From Opeltia flavorubescens (Eukaryota > Ascomycota > Lecanoromycetes > Teloschistales > Teloschistaceae), in NCBI GenBank assembly GCA_000442125.1, contig KE546980.1, forward strand, positions 558,001 to 622,000: DNA of 64,000 bases, given 5' to 3'. The translations under genes and the position numbers were made by a program. How positions within the stretch are numbered: the stretch's first letter is position 1; each line of letters opens with the position of its first letter. Positions 12,401 through 23,339 of this stretch are shown here, in pieces. A model generated the notes under the pieces. That model was given only the letters and a program-made list of their open reading frames with translations. It was not told the DNA's origin and searched no databases.

Positions 12401-13431
12401 ATAACATCGGTTTCCTATCAATTGCGAACCGAGTTTGTGTCGCATTGTCGAGAGCTCAACGAGGATTCTACATTTTCGGAAACGCTCGAAGCCTTTGCAA
12501 GGAGAGCTTATTATGGTTCCAGGTAGTCGAGGCCATGCGTCATGATCCGCGTCGCATTGGGTTCTACCTACCACTTACCTGTCAGAAACATGGAAACAAA
12601 ACGGTCGTCAAGGGTATGATTATCATTCCGAGTCATTCATGCTTCCATTGCAGCTAACATCTCCAAAGACCCAAACGGATTCAACAACGAAGCAAGCGGA
12701 TGTCACCTAGATTGCCACGATGATCTTCCCTGTGGTCATGCCTGTGAGCTGAAGTGTCATCCGTAAGATAAGATGAAAAATGCCGAAGGCTCCTGCTGAC
12801 CGTGAAAAGGTTCTCTCATGACAAGATCCTCTGCCAAAAACCTTGTATTCGAAGGCTTCGGTGTGGCCACGCATGCACCGAAATCTGCCACGTCGATTGT
12901 AAATGTCCATGCATTCGTGATGGAAAGAATCTCTCGATCCACCCCACAGTCAATTTCAAGCCGCCACATCGCCCGTCGACTGGAAATCCATCGCCCGTAC
13001 ATAGTCAACCTCGTACACAAGGTCTTTCAAATAAGACGCCTCGCACTTCTCCTACCAAGACCCCTGTGGTCTCGCCCGTCAGTCGCCTTTCCCAATCACC
13101 AACTAGATTCGATCTCATCGACACTTCTTCCCCAACAGCGCAAGGATTCCGCGACTTCGCAGCTGGAGGCTACATCCAAGCGGACGCTGCAGCGGTTGAG
13201 GCGGCGGCGAACGAGCGGCGTCGACAACTGGACGAAGAGCAAGAAGCTCTCCTTTTCGGTACCGGTGAACCGGTTGTTGATACAGCGTTGGCGTCTAAGA
13301 CGAACGAACTCAGGTTGACGAGCTCGAGGCAGGCGGTGGATGGGACGGTGAGGAATACTTACGAGGGTTTTTTCACCATTCCAAAGGCTGGGGAGAATTC
13401 TAGCAAGCAGTGTCCTAGCCTTCTGGATTGA
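9410..13431 (+). CDS. ZNFX1/Hrr1-type SF1 helicase with NF-X1 zinc fingers
   Basis: Five exons: 9410..9545, 9773..10185, 10240..12613, 12669..12762 and 12810..13431, giving 1,212 residues. The N-terminus is RG-rich (RGRGRGRG). Helicase motifs are all visible: Walker A QGPPGTGKT (about residue 380), motif II-like IEEAAE (about 700), GDHQQL (about 726), QRRMHPEIR, VDSYQGEE (about 882) and ALSRAQRGFY (about 919). NF-X1-type Cys/His repeats follow at about 984-1040 (CHLDCHDDLPCGHAC, then CIRRLRCGHACTEIC). A disordered S/P tail ends the protein. ZNFX1 in animals and Hrr1 in fission yeast are superfamily-1 RNA helicases linked to small-RNA silencing; that role is inferred here. One ambiguous base (12103) leaves one residue unknown without shifting the frame. 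Exon 4 could instead start at 12654 (adding ANISK), but CTAAC there looks like the branch site of the chosen acceptor. The 54-bp intron 2 is a stop-free multiple of three. Confidence 0.9.
12103..12103. other. Ambiguous base in the assembly
   Basis: A single n lies inside the helicase coding sequence (codon NGT). The frame on both sides is intact, so it is one undetermined base and not a gap. Confidence 0.97.
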
Positions 13432-13956
13432 TTTTATTGTTATGCAAATTGAATTGAAGGTCGAAGGTAGCAAGGGAAAATATGATTTCGAGACATGCTA
13501 ATCAAGCATACGAGGCATTCAAGGCGAAGAGGTGCAAGGGGCGTTTCATTCATGGACATTAGATACCCCCGACCAAGAAGTACCTAGTTATTCATGTCGC
13601 CTATCTGCGACGACGCATTAGTTTCATTAGACAGACAACACAATCCTTGTACAAAAGCAGTGTGATTCAAATGTGGATTTTTTTTTTCGAGTCGTCCTGG
13701 CCCCCGCCCATGCAATTCATTACAGTAGGTTAAATCCACCGGCCAAGCATCAACTGATTTCCCCTCTCGGCCCTTTTTAGTGAAGAGAGAAAAAAAGGGT
13801 ATATGTACATTGTAGGAAACTGTGCGCTGTCCAAGCAAGCACAACATTGTCTCCATTTAAATTTTCAAAACGACGCCTCCCGAAAAGCCCCCACCATCAT
13901 ACGGACATGCAGAAAATGGTATAGATTTGTAGGAAATGGTTCGATACAGCCTGTTC
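13432..13956. other. Intergenic, convergent gene ends
   Basis: The helicase (+) and the BIM1-like gene (-) converge here. A run of ten T (13678-13687) lies between them. I see no gene. Confidence 0.5.
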
Positions 13957-14825
13957 TCAACCGAAAAGTGTCCAGCCGAGTACCACAGCAAGCGGTGGTA
14001 TTGAAGCCAACCATGATGATAACCGTGATACACTTGGGCTGGCCGCTGAGGTCAAGCTTTCAGTGCTGAAGACGAGGTCGAAACCGAGTACAGGGTCTGG
14101 GGCTGTGCTATTGACGCAATTTCCCTCGTTGACTTCTGGAACGTCCTTCGGTTCTGCAAAGGTAATGTCGACGCACTATTTCCATGACCCGAGTCAGTAA
14201 CCTAACTCTGGCAATGCTATTAGATGGAGGTCATTACTCACGTTGTACAGCGCGGCGCCATGTTGCGCCAACTCGATGATCTGGATAGTCGCATTGTCGC
14301 CAACCTTCGCAGTGAAGTTGGCTGGCAAAGGCACTTGCGGGAGACAGAAGCTACCATCATATTGCTGGTTACTGGGTCCTGTGATCTGGAAAACTGGTAC
14401 CATGGGAAGAGAGTAATTGACTGGGATGGTGCCTTCACCGAGGTTGATGTAGAAGAAGGCAGACGCATGGCCAGGGAACCAGCCAGGCTGGACGCCGACG
14501 GCGCCGCCAGTGACGGGCCAGAGTGTTCGGTTTGTTGAGATGGGCATGCCTCCACCTGTGATGGAATTGTTAGCGAAATTGCTCATTCATCGGATGACTT
14601 GGATTTGGAGGTGAGAGGGCCCGTACATGGGTAGATCCATTGCATGCCGTATGGATATGTGCCATTATCACCCGCTCCGAGACCATTCTCTTTCGCGATA
14701 TCACCTGGTGAGTGCAGGTTATTGCCTCGCCATCCGGGATAGGTTATGACGGTGTGTGAGGAGACCAAGGAAAAGAGGCTGGAGAGGCATGCGGCAACGG
14801 TGAGGTGGTTCTGGGACAAATGCAT
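13957..14825 (-). CDS. BIM1-like copper protein (LPMO-related, GPI-anchored)
   Basis: Exons on the minus strand are 14825..14627, 14555..14242 and 14175..13957, giving 243 residues. The ATG at 14825 opens a signal peptide whose predicted cut (VSS|H) leaves His as residue 1 of the mature protein, in HTVITYPGWRGNNL. This is the N-terminal His expected of a histidine-brace copper site. Family motifs follow: the GMQWIYPCGGMPIS junction made by splicing intron 1, then WPVTGGAVGVQPGWFPGHAS with a second His, and after intron 2 CVDITFAEP with a conserved Asp. The tail is S/T-rich and ends in a hydrophobic stretch (about the last 18 residues) typical of a GPI signal. Relatives (X325, BIM1) bind copper at the cell surface and are not known to cut polysaccharides. 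A role in copper uptake or in the wall is inferred. Confidence 0.88.
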
Positions 14826-15926
14826 CGTCTGATCCGGAAGACTCGAGGCAAGGAGGGCGGAGGGCAAAGATTTCTTCAGTCGCCTTTGCGATGTTTCTCT
14901 TGGCGTGGAGAAAGGTTTGCTGTCTCTCTTTTCTTGCAGCAGTCGTATACTCGGTCAATAACAGCAATGCTGAAACACGGCGAGGAGCTGAATGAAGCTG
15001 TAGAGGCAGTAGGAGTAGAAAAAGGGCGAATGAATGGTTTTGATGGCAACGAGTGGAGGGTGGTCTCTAACCGCGCCAGTATGGGGTGAATGGTGACGGG
15101 GAGTGGAAAGGGAATGGACTCCATTTCCATGTCGTGTTTGGCTGGCAGGTGCAGTCAGCTACAGCTGCTGGTGAGATTGAACCCCTCCCCGGGCGGTTAG
15201 TAGGTGCATGTGGAACAGCCAGTGAGGAGGGAGAGTGGGTGTGATGGAGGAAGAACACGGCCTTGGTGAACGGCAGCTAGTCCATGACTAGTCCTATCCG
15301 ACATTCGCTTCGGCTTCGACAAGAGTCGATCTCATGCATGTCCGGAAGGTCTGGGCGCCTATAGGTTCCCCCATGGCTTCTTCTTTCTCCCATCATTTTG
15401 CTTGACGAATACACCTCCATTGGCGCCAAGTGTTAGCCTGTTGGACAACGTTATCGGGGCCATATGCAGTGGCCGCTCTTTTTGTAAGCCAGATTGCTTG
15501 ATGATGGTAGTCAGAGTTGGATTCGTCAAGGCTTAAAGCTAGGAAGCGGGGATCGCGGGAAGAATCTACAGGGAAACAAATGCAAAAACACACGCTATTC
15601 CGATTTGGGTCCTTCAAACAACATTTGGAGAAACGAATGCAATAAACACATCAAAATGAATATTCTTTTTAGTCTTAAGAAAATTGATTAATTGATAGAT
15701 GATTCATTCTTTTCTTCTGGCTTCAATCATTCAAAGGATATCGGTAACTTTATGAGTTTTACTTTTCTGTTCATCTTCATATTTCAATTTCGCAGACGAT
15801 AATGTGTTTTCTTGCTTAAAGATACCATATAAAAGAAACAGTTGTTCTCCTGAATATTGAACATATTATCCTTCGATAATACAATCCATAATTACCCAGG
15901 AACTCATTACCCTTATCGAATCAAGG
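14826..15926. other. Divergent promoter region, BIM1-like / SRR1
   Basis: The stretch separates two divergent genes. The right 250 bp are AT-rich and contain the SRR1 TATA box. Short ORFs in the left half look like chance reading frames. Confidence 0.5.
15828..15835 (+). promoter_or_regulatory. TATA box of the SRR1 gene
   Basis: TATAAAAG lies 92 bp before the ATG at 15927, with an AT-rich, mostly AUG-poor leader after it. Spacing and sequence fit a fungal core promoter; no start site is known. Confidence 0.5.
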
Positions 15927-16905
15927 ATGACCCGCAAAAAGAAAGCTCCCCAGTATCCCAAACGTGTTGAAATCACCGACTCCGATGGCTGGACACACAT
16001 AAGTCGATCCCATAAAAAGACTACCCATACTCCTCACTCCCTATCTTCGGAAAAGAACACGCTTTCGCCCGCCGAAATACCCAAAGGCCAAACCCTCATC
16101 GACCTCCAGAAATCCCACGCCCACTACCGCAAGCACTGGCTTATCTCAACCTGCTATCAAAATGTGCAGACACTGTTGCAAAAAGACCTGCTCCCTTCTT
16201 TCCACTCCCCCAAGATAATAGACCGCTGCGTCATCCTCGGTCTCGGCAGCTTGAGTAACGGCCGGGTAAGTTCGTGGTGGGAACTCGTATTCTTGGAATC
16301 CATGTTGGAATTCCTGTCTTTCCACCCCATAGCAGAAGAAGTAAAAGAAGAAACAGAAAATTCACTCAGTGAAAGGTCGCAAATCTACATCCAAGATCCC
16401 GTCTTCAACGACTTAGACGTAGCGTTTTTCAAATCCCTTGGCTTCACCGTCCTCTCCGATCCTGAAGCTTTCGATTATATTTCCCAATCAACTTTCCTTT
16501 TCGCGCCACACCTGGAAATCGAAGTGTATGTCAAGGCTTTGGAGAAGGCGAAACCAGGATTGTGCGTGGGCACGGATCTTGGGGAGTGTTTGGATAGGTA
16601 CGTCTAGCTTTCCCAACCCACTAGAAATCCCCTTCTACAATTGCTGTGAAATCACCCATGTTGAAAAGAAAATGAAAGTGCAAGGAGGTGTGAATGGAAA
16701 AGCATCGACGTGGGTAAGACCACTGACACGTAAACAATATACTAGAATGGACCATGGTAGAGAAAGCAATGATAGGAGCAAGCTCGAAAGGAGAGTATTC
16801 GAGGAATATCACGACACTTTCTTCTCCAAGCGATTACCCCAGTTTGAACGGGACCCATGGACACAGTTTACCTCCATGTTTTGGATGAAGTCAGCCGGTG
16901 AATAA
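15927..16905 (+). CDS. SRR1-domain protein
   Basis: Two exons, 15927..16597 and 16746..16905, give 276 residues. A basic N-terminus (MTRKKKAPQYPKR) and a GWTHIS motif are followed by the SRR1 fold: CVILGLGSLSNGR, then YIQDPVFNDLDVAFFKSLGF, FLFAPHLE, and the C-terminal LPQFERDPWTQFTSMFW, which is a strong family signature. The 148-bp intron is placed by frame, by the branch site CTGAC at 16722-16726 and by the TAG acceptor at 16743-16745. Another in-frame acceptor at 16718 would add nine residues. SRR1 proteins were named for circadian input in Arabidopsis and also affect haem-related regulation in yeast and mammals. The molecular activity is unknown. Confidence 0.85.
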
Positions 16906-17348
16906 CGCCCGAGTCTTGCAATCGCATCATGTCGTCTAAATCTACCAAGAGTGGCGAGATTATCATGGGGAAGGGGGCATTGATGTCGAAACACTGTGAA
17001 TGGATCTTCTCGCCGTCCAACGCATTCGTTTGCCTACATACATTATGGCCCCTTCGAAATTTCCAGAAGTCGCTTCCGGCACCTCCATGCAATATGAGAT
17101 AAGATACAATCTGGCTATGCTCCGCATGATGTTCTCCATAGCTAGGATCAATATAATCTGAAAGTCCTCTTCTTGTCAGACAACCAGAGCATGGATGAAT
17201 CTACAAAAAGTAAAGAGAAGATCTTTTGCTACATTGTCTCTGGTCTGGAATTCACCGAATAAATCTCTGTGTGTTTCAACGTGACTGGGTACTTGTTAGC
17301 AATATTCATGTCAAGATAACAACAAGTTCAGACTGACTTCTCCGACAG
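16906..17348. other. Intergenic, convergent gene ends
   Basis: SRR1 (+) and hex-1 (-) converge here. Overlapping short minus-strand ORFs lack any family feature. No gene is called. Confidence 0.5.
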
Positions 17349-17999
17349 TTACAATCGAGAGCCATGGATGACCTTGTAGTCAACAGCAAGCTCACGACCA
17401 CCGTCATTGATGACCAGAACACGAACGCTGCCACGACCATTGGCAAAGGAATCATTTAGTCTTGACCAAAGACCACCTTGGTCGATAACTGGAAGACCCT
17501 GTTTAACATCTCCAGTCTCGGTCATCGCCACAACACGCCCATCATCGCGGATATCAAGCACACGATACTGCTTAAATACAGGGCCGAGCATGTTCTGTAC
17601 GATGACGGAAGGTGAAGGGTTTGAGACGAAGCTGGATTCTTCATGGAGCTGCTTGGTAAAGAGATCTACTCCGAGATAACGATGTTGACCGGTCTGTGCC
17701 GAGGTGGTGATTCGAATGACCTGGCAAGGCCGACCTTGAAGGATCAGAAGATCACCAATGCGGATATGATGGCATGGAATGGTGATTGTATTTGGCGGCA
17801 TGCCACGCTCGATGACGCGAACATTTTCGCGGACACCTTCACGGATACGGGTAGGTCCGCGTTCCTCATCCACGATGATCTCTTCACGCTCGCTGTGATG
17901 ATGGTGGCGAGGGTGGAAGGGGTGGAAGACCCGATCGGCGGCCTTCTCAACGCCGTGGCGGAAGGAATGATAATGACCTTCGTCGTCGTAATAACCCAT
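17349..17999 (-). CDS. hex1: HEX-1, Woronin body core protein
   Basis: The standard form starts at the ATG at 17999 (MGYYDDEGHYHSFRHG) and has 216 residues. A His-rich N-terminal region (HPRHHHHSERE) precedes an eIF5A-like fold that includes IGDLLILQGRPCQVIRI, QTGQHRYLGVDLFTKQL, EESSFVSNPSPSV and LVINDGGRELAVDYKV. The protein ends in SRL, a peroxisomal import signal (PTS1). HEX-1 self-assembles in peroxisomes into the dense core of the Woronin body, which plugs septal pores after wounding. It is restricted to Pezizomycotina. Upstream, the same frame continues through a 115-bp intron into more than 180 further codons without an AUG, described separately. Confidence 0.97.
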   Translation of the reverse strand: MGYYDDEGHYHSFRHGVEKAADRVFHPFHPRHHHHSEREEIIVDEERGPTRIREGVRENVRVIERGMPPNTITIPCHHIRIGDLLILQGRPCQVIRITTSAQTGQHRYLGVDLFTKQLHEESSFVSNPSPSVIVQNMLGPVFKQYRVLDIRDDGRVVAMTETGDVKQGLPVIDQGGLWSRLNDSFANGRGSVRVLVINDGGRELAVDYKVIHGSRL

Positions 18000-18710
18000 T
18001 TTTGATTTGTGAGCTGGTCTTTCAACTGTAGTCTCAGCTTCGACTTTGATTTCTTCTCTAGGACCGGTGGTAGTTCGACGATCAAACTCTACGTCGTATG
18101 TAGGTTGCTGAACGCGTCGACGGTATTCACGTTCGGTAACGTCGATTCCTTCTTCGCGGCGAGGTGCTTCGATATCAATGTTGGTCTCAGAGTAGCGTTG
18201 GACTGGCTCACGGTACCTAAAACAATGAAGTCAGCTTTTCATTCAGTAAAATGCAGCAGTGACTATTCGGTTCATCGTAGTCGTTGAATGTGCAATGAGT
18301 TGGCGTGGGAATTACGAGGAGATAGACTTACCGCTGTCTTGAAAGCTCAACTTCTGGGAAACGGTCGCGTTGACGGTATCGATCCTCCTCGTAGACGGTC
18401 ACGTCCTCTTCACGGCGGGTACGACGGTCACGGTCTTCTTCGTAAACCTTGACTTCGTCCTTCTCGTACTCGGTACGGTTACGGTTTGGAAGTGAAGCGG
18501 AGAAGGAAGAGTAGCGGGTTTCCTGGTCTTCCCGTCTGCGAGGAAGATTGGCTTCTCCTTCTACTCTGACGCGAGTAGTCTCCTCGGTGGTGTTGTTTGA
18601 GTACGACGACGGGAAGACTGAGAAGGGGATCGGGACCCTGGCGTCAAAGTCCAGATTGCCTGGGATGGACGAATCCCGTCTCGGATGCCTTCCGAAATGT
18701 TAAGATAACA
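18000..18710 (-). other. In-frame, AUG-free coding-like leader of hex-1
   Basis: The hex-1 frame is open upstream of its ATG through 18216..18000 and, after a GTAAGT..TTTTAG intron (18331..18217), through 18332 to about 18705, where a stop closes it. The peptide is charged and repetitive: VKVYEEDRDRRTRRE is followed by VTVYEEDRYRQRDRF, then a segment rich in R, E, Y and V. Codon choice is C-ending and biased, like hex-1 itself. No ATG occurs in any frame in the spliced leader. An in-frame CTG at 18654-18652 has A at -3 and G at +4 and would give a 180-residue extension. I recall longer isoforms of hex-1 from alternative splicing in other species; the start codon here is not visible. Confidence 0.6.
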
Positions 18711-20274
18711 AATCGAAAGGAAGCGAGAGAGATTCTGGCTTCTAAGAAGGACTGAAGGGCGGTGGTGAAGGGACTTGAGAGCCGACCTCACGCTGAACAA
18801 TATATGAAGAGATTTCGACCTTGAATCAGTCGATGAGCTACCTAGGTCCCAATTGATGGGATAAGGTGCTGATGAGGATGATGATGAGGTTGGAAGATGA
18901 GTTGTTGGGTTGTTTGGGTATAAAGGGAAGATGGGAAAAGTGGAGCTATCAACCTAGAACATTGCCAAGCCTTACTCCCAATGAGGTATAGTATGGAATC
19001 CCCGTAGCAACAAACCCCCTATTCCTTTACTCCCTGGCGTGGTTAGCAATTCCCAAAGTTTAGAGTAGCTATTAGGATGACTATGTTTGATACGCTTTTC
19101 TACCAACTTCCTGAATAGAGATCTTCCATGAAATCTCACATGTCTTGCGATTTGCGAATCATAGCAAATGAAGGTGGGAAACTGGGTTCAGCAGCATGGC
19201 TTCTGCGTGGCTTGGTTTTATTGGTCTCGGTTGCCCACCATCTGCACGACTTCCAAAGCTATCACGGCAACAATTGTCGCGGATCGGACCTCAATTGGCC
19301 GCATCTTTTAGAACAGAGGGTGATACAACATTCAAACCAAGCAAATCGACATGTCGCCCCTCTACTTGATAATTGGTCCATGGTGAAATGCAGAAGAACA
19401 AGGTTTGGACCGGATGGTCGTGATAGCATCTGCCGAGGCATATCAATCCCTGAACAGCCAATACCATAGTCTCCTGGAAGACATATAGTACAATTATACC
19501 CACTCATTCGAGATTGCATTCCAAGCATCGTGACTAGACCTGCAACTTTTTTACAAGAATGAGAATTGGTTTACCTTTTTGATTTCTCTGCTACCGAATC
19601 CATACACCTGCTGTGTACTGGTTGAGTGTACAATGCGTGGAGGTCCAAGACGAGTCCTCCCGGTCTTTCGATACGACGATCAGACTACCGCTCACAAAGA
19701 TCTCTCAACCGTGTCTTTATAATACATCACCTTTCGGGACAGCTTTTCTCCGATCATCAGTATGAGTCCCAGTGGTGATGCTATTTGAGAATTTGCCGTG
19801 TATATGATTCTTAATATTCGGAGCAATTTTTTCATGATGATGTTTCGAAGCTCCGGATCACGTTGTGGGTGAGAGATCGAAAGATCGAAAAAACTGTATT
19901 ACTGGAACTGACGTGATTAGACAACAAGGAAAGGACAAGGATCATTCGCTCGTGCGGGAACTTGAACGCCAATACCTCAGGAGTTTCCCACAATACCCAA
20001 TGCTCAATCCATCACCAGCGCCCTGTTCTACTTTTCCTTTCTAAACCCTGACATTTCCCATGGTATCATATCTCGTCCAAAGTGAACACCAGAGCGCCTT
20101 GATAAGCTTCGACATCCAACGTTAATATCCCATATTCATCAAACACACGAATACCAGAACGATAACCGAAAGGAAAAACAACTCAACAATACAAAAACGT
20201 GTATATCCAATGCATCGACCAACACATACATCCGATGTATCGACCGCTGCCGCATCGAACAAACCCAGTACCCA
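18711..20274. other. hex-1 promoter side and intergenic DNA
   Basis: A pyrimidine-rich, AUG-free stretch (minus strand, about 18900-18840, repeated TCATCA) looks like the start of the hex-1 transcript. From 19128 to 20274 I see only a weak 113-codon plus-strand ORF without family features. Confidence 0.4.
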
Positions 20275-21959
20275 TTATAATTCGTCATACCTGTGAGGCC
20301 GGAGCCGGAGCTTCACCTTCACCGTTCCTTCGGCGATGTCTCTCTGCAGCCTATCCAAGCGACTACCATGACTTACACCCTCCCAGGCTGGTCTTCCACT
20401 CTCAAACACCTCATCCATCTCTTCCAACGTCTTCCCTTTAGTTTCTCTCACCGTCAAATAGACATGTACGAAGGCACACAGATCAAATACAGCAAATACA
20501 ATGTACATCTTCCAATTAATCTTTTCAAACAGTGTCGGCACCGCGAACGCCAGAGCGCAATTCCAGGCCCAGTTGCTTGCTGTCGCAAGCGAGACAGCTT
20601 TGGCCCTGATACCTAAAGGGAAGATCTCAGAAGGATAGGTCCAAGAGGTGGGTCCCCACGTCGCTGCAAAGGTGCACACAAAAAGATAGCCGCAAGCTAC
20701 GATACCACGCGACACCGAGGGGTTGTCAGAAACGAGCCAGGAAACAGCGTCAAGGGTCGGATCCGTGCGAGGGTTTGGTTTCCCATACGCAGCTGACAAA
20801 GTGGCAACGACTATCAATAGCGACGCCATGCAAAGCGCACCGTAAAGGAGAGCCGGACGACGGCCCCACGAGTCGAGGAATAGAATGGCAGGGAGGGTGA
20901 ATATTACGTTGAGCACATACTGGATCGACGCCGTCAAGAGAATGTTGTGAACCCCGGCAGCTTGCATCATGTACACAATGTAATACATCATGACATTCAC
21001 CCCGCAGAGCTGAGACCACATCTGAATCGAGACGGTGAGAATAACGCGACTTAGCATTCGGGGCCTGGTGAGCGCTGTGAAGGCCGAGCCGCCAGCCTCG
21101 CGCTCAAAGGTCATGGCCTCTTCGATCTCGCGGTATTGGGCTAGGACCTTGGGATGCCCAATGTCGCCATGGCCATGTAGGTTAGCTAATACTCTGATTG
21201 ACTCCTCCCATCGGTCTTGACCTGCTAACCATCGGGGCGAATACGGTACGAAGAACATTCCGATTGCGAGGAGAATAGCCGGGAATATCTGTACTCCCCA
21301 CGGAATCCGGAAAGCCAAGGTAGATTGATGAGGATTGTTCGGCCCGCCATCAACGAACGATGCACCGTATTGGATGAAATATTGGATCAGGATACCCCAT
21401 GTGATTGCCCACTGCTGTAATGCTATGACTCTACCGCGAATCTCCTTTGGTGCGATTTCCGCTTGATAGACAGGAACCATAGCAGATGCTATTCCAGCTC
21501 CTAGTCCCGCAACAGCCCGTCCAAAAACTAGCATAGCGATGCCATTTGAAGCTGTTTGGAAGCTAGGAGATATTAGAAGTATCGTCGCGGAATCTAGAAG
21601 CATTGACGTACATTGAACCGATGATCCAGATAATCGCTGCAATCTGGATAGCGGTTTTCCGGGACATCCTGTCAGCGATGAAGGATGAAGCCAAAGTTCC
21701 GAAGAAAGAGCCCCCAGCCATGGCGCCGGTGATGGCGCCTTGACGATACCGACCATGGACATGGAAGTAGTTCATGTATGCCTGGGTAGCTAGGACTCCG
21801 CTCATTGACGAGATGTCAAAACCAAACAATCCACCGCCTGCGGTTGAAAATTAACTTTATTTACTAAAATGAAAGTTTGCCTGCCAGATTGAGCTTCTAG
21901 TAGTACGTACCAATGGCGGCGAATGCACAAATTGCATAGACGCTATAGCTTTGATACAT
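20275..21959 (-). CDS. MFS sugar transporter (PF00083 type)
   Basis: Exons on the minus strand are 21959..21911, 21837..21612 and 21562..20275 (introns 73 and 49 bp), giving 520 residues with about 12 membrane segments. Sugar-porter signatures are present: GGLFGFDISSMSG in TM1, GRAVAGLGAGIASAMVPVYQ with EIAPKEIRGR (signature 2), PYSPRWLAGQDRWEE, QLCGVNVMMYYIVYM in TM7, DSWGRRPALL, and ETKGKTLEEMDEVFE after TM12. The product is a plasma-membrane monosaccharide or polyol transporter. The substrate cannot be read from sequence. The start at 21959 (MYQSYSVYAICAF) was chosen because it links in frame to TM1 across the first intron. Confidence 0.92.
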
Positions 21960-23339
21960 TGCGAATGGTCTTGTATAAAGACCTGCTAATCGCTGGCATC
22001 CCAAAGAGTGTAGGAATGATCAGCGGGCCGACGAGGGCAATAGAGGAGGGAAATAGAATTCCCCAGACCAACCGGCTCGGTGTAAGAAGGTAAGGGAACG
22101 GGTGGGGGCGGATGGCAGCACAAGTGGCACACAACCGTCTAAGAGTTTACCATTTTAGAAGAAAATGCTTGGTGGATATCTTCCGAGGATGTCAGCCTTG
22201 GCTGGACTGCTCATGGGAGGGATAGTGAAAGATACGACATGAATCAAGTTGTGCGAGTGCAAGAAGGGTGTACAAAGGGCCAACGCACGAATGAAGAAGA
22301 GAAGATAACCCGAGTGAAGGAACAGGGCTGCATGCTGCTGTCAATGACATGCTTCTACCCGTATCGAGTCGTCCAATATTAGGACAGTCGATGAATGCGT
22401 ACAATGGAGGGAAAGAGAGAGTGTTCGGCTCCAAGACCAATAGGCAAAGGCACAAGAAGCTTGGCCATAGCTCAGAGCGGTCAAACGGAGCGAAAGGGAG
22501 GGCGCAGAAGTCGAGAACAACGTGGAAGGTGTGGTTACACGACAGCGGCAACTCCGCTAGAATATGCCTGACATTGATGGTCCAAACATTGACAAGAAGT
22601 AAGCTCGGCCGTGGAGGCTTTAAACCCCAAGCTGACGCGAGACATGCAATAATTCAGCGACTTGCCAAGGGGATGCGACAATGACCGGCGTAAGATCATG
22701 GCTGAATATGGTTGCCTGGATGTATGTTAGAGGGTCAGAGGTACATGGAGGCCATACTCGAAGTCGGTAGATGTCCGATAGTACTGTCCCTAGGAAATGG
22801 AGACGAGAGGTAGTCCAAGTCACGTGATGGTGTATTGCAGACACAGACCACCAATAAAAACCGCTACAGCTATTGTTTTCATGGGACTTTCTCCAAACTG
22901 AACCGCCGAGGTATCCAGATGAAGAGATTGAAATTTGAGACACTCAAGCCATAAGATTGGATTCGGAGCATGGGTGATTGTTGTTGTTACGTACTTCTGG
23001 CAGGCCGATTCCAGGGTCATGATCATGATGAATAACTGGAAGCTGAGGCCAAGAAAGATGCGTGTCAGAAACAGGCGAGGATGGATCGGTCAAAAGAATC
23101 TTGCCGCGTACCCACAGTTGAACGGTCTCCATGTAATCGTTCTCCAAAACTTACCTCGCATCGGTTCCCGGAAAGGTTCATCTATGCCGTCGTCGATCAA
23201 GATGTGAACACGGCATGAGATAGTTCTGGATATCATCAAGTTCCAAAAACCAAAATGAAATATCATCATGAGGAGCATTCCCAAAGCCAAATTTCCAAGT
23301 GGTCATACCATTTCACTCCTATCTTCTCCTTCAATCGCC
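21960..23339. other. Intergenic upstream of the sugar transporter
   Basis: The 1.4-kb stretch contains the transporter promoter. Several ORFs of 60-120 codons overlap on both strands without domain features. No gene is called. Confidence 0.45.

Noticed and set aside
16868-17151. Overlapping minus-strand ORFs downstream of SRR1
   Set aside because: They are short, have no domain, and are best read as the 3' UTRs of the converging genes.
19128-19469. 113-codon plus-strand ORF upstream of hex-1
   Set aside because: It shows no domain, signal or codon bias, and lies in promoter-like DNA.
22349-22684. 111-codon plus-strand ORF upstream of the sugar transporter
   Set aside because: It is Lys/Arg/Gly/Ser-rich with random composition and no family features, and is mirrored by an equally long antisense ORF.
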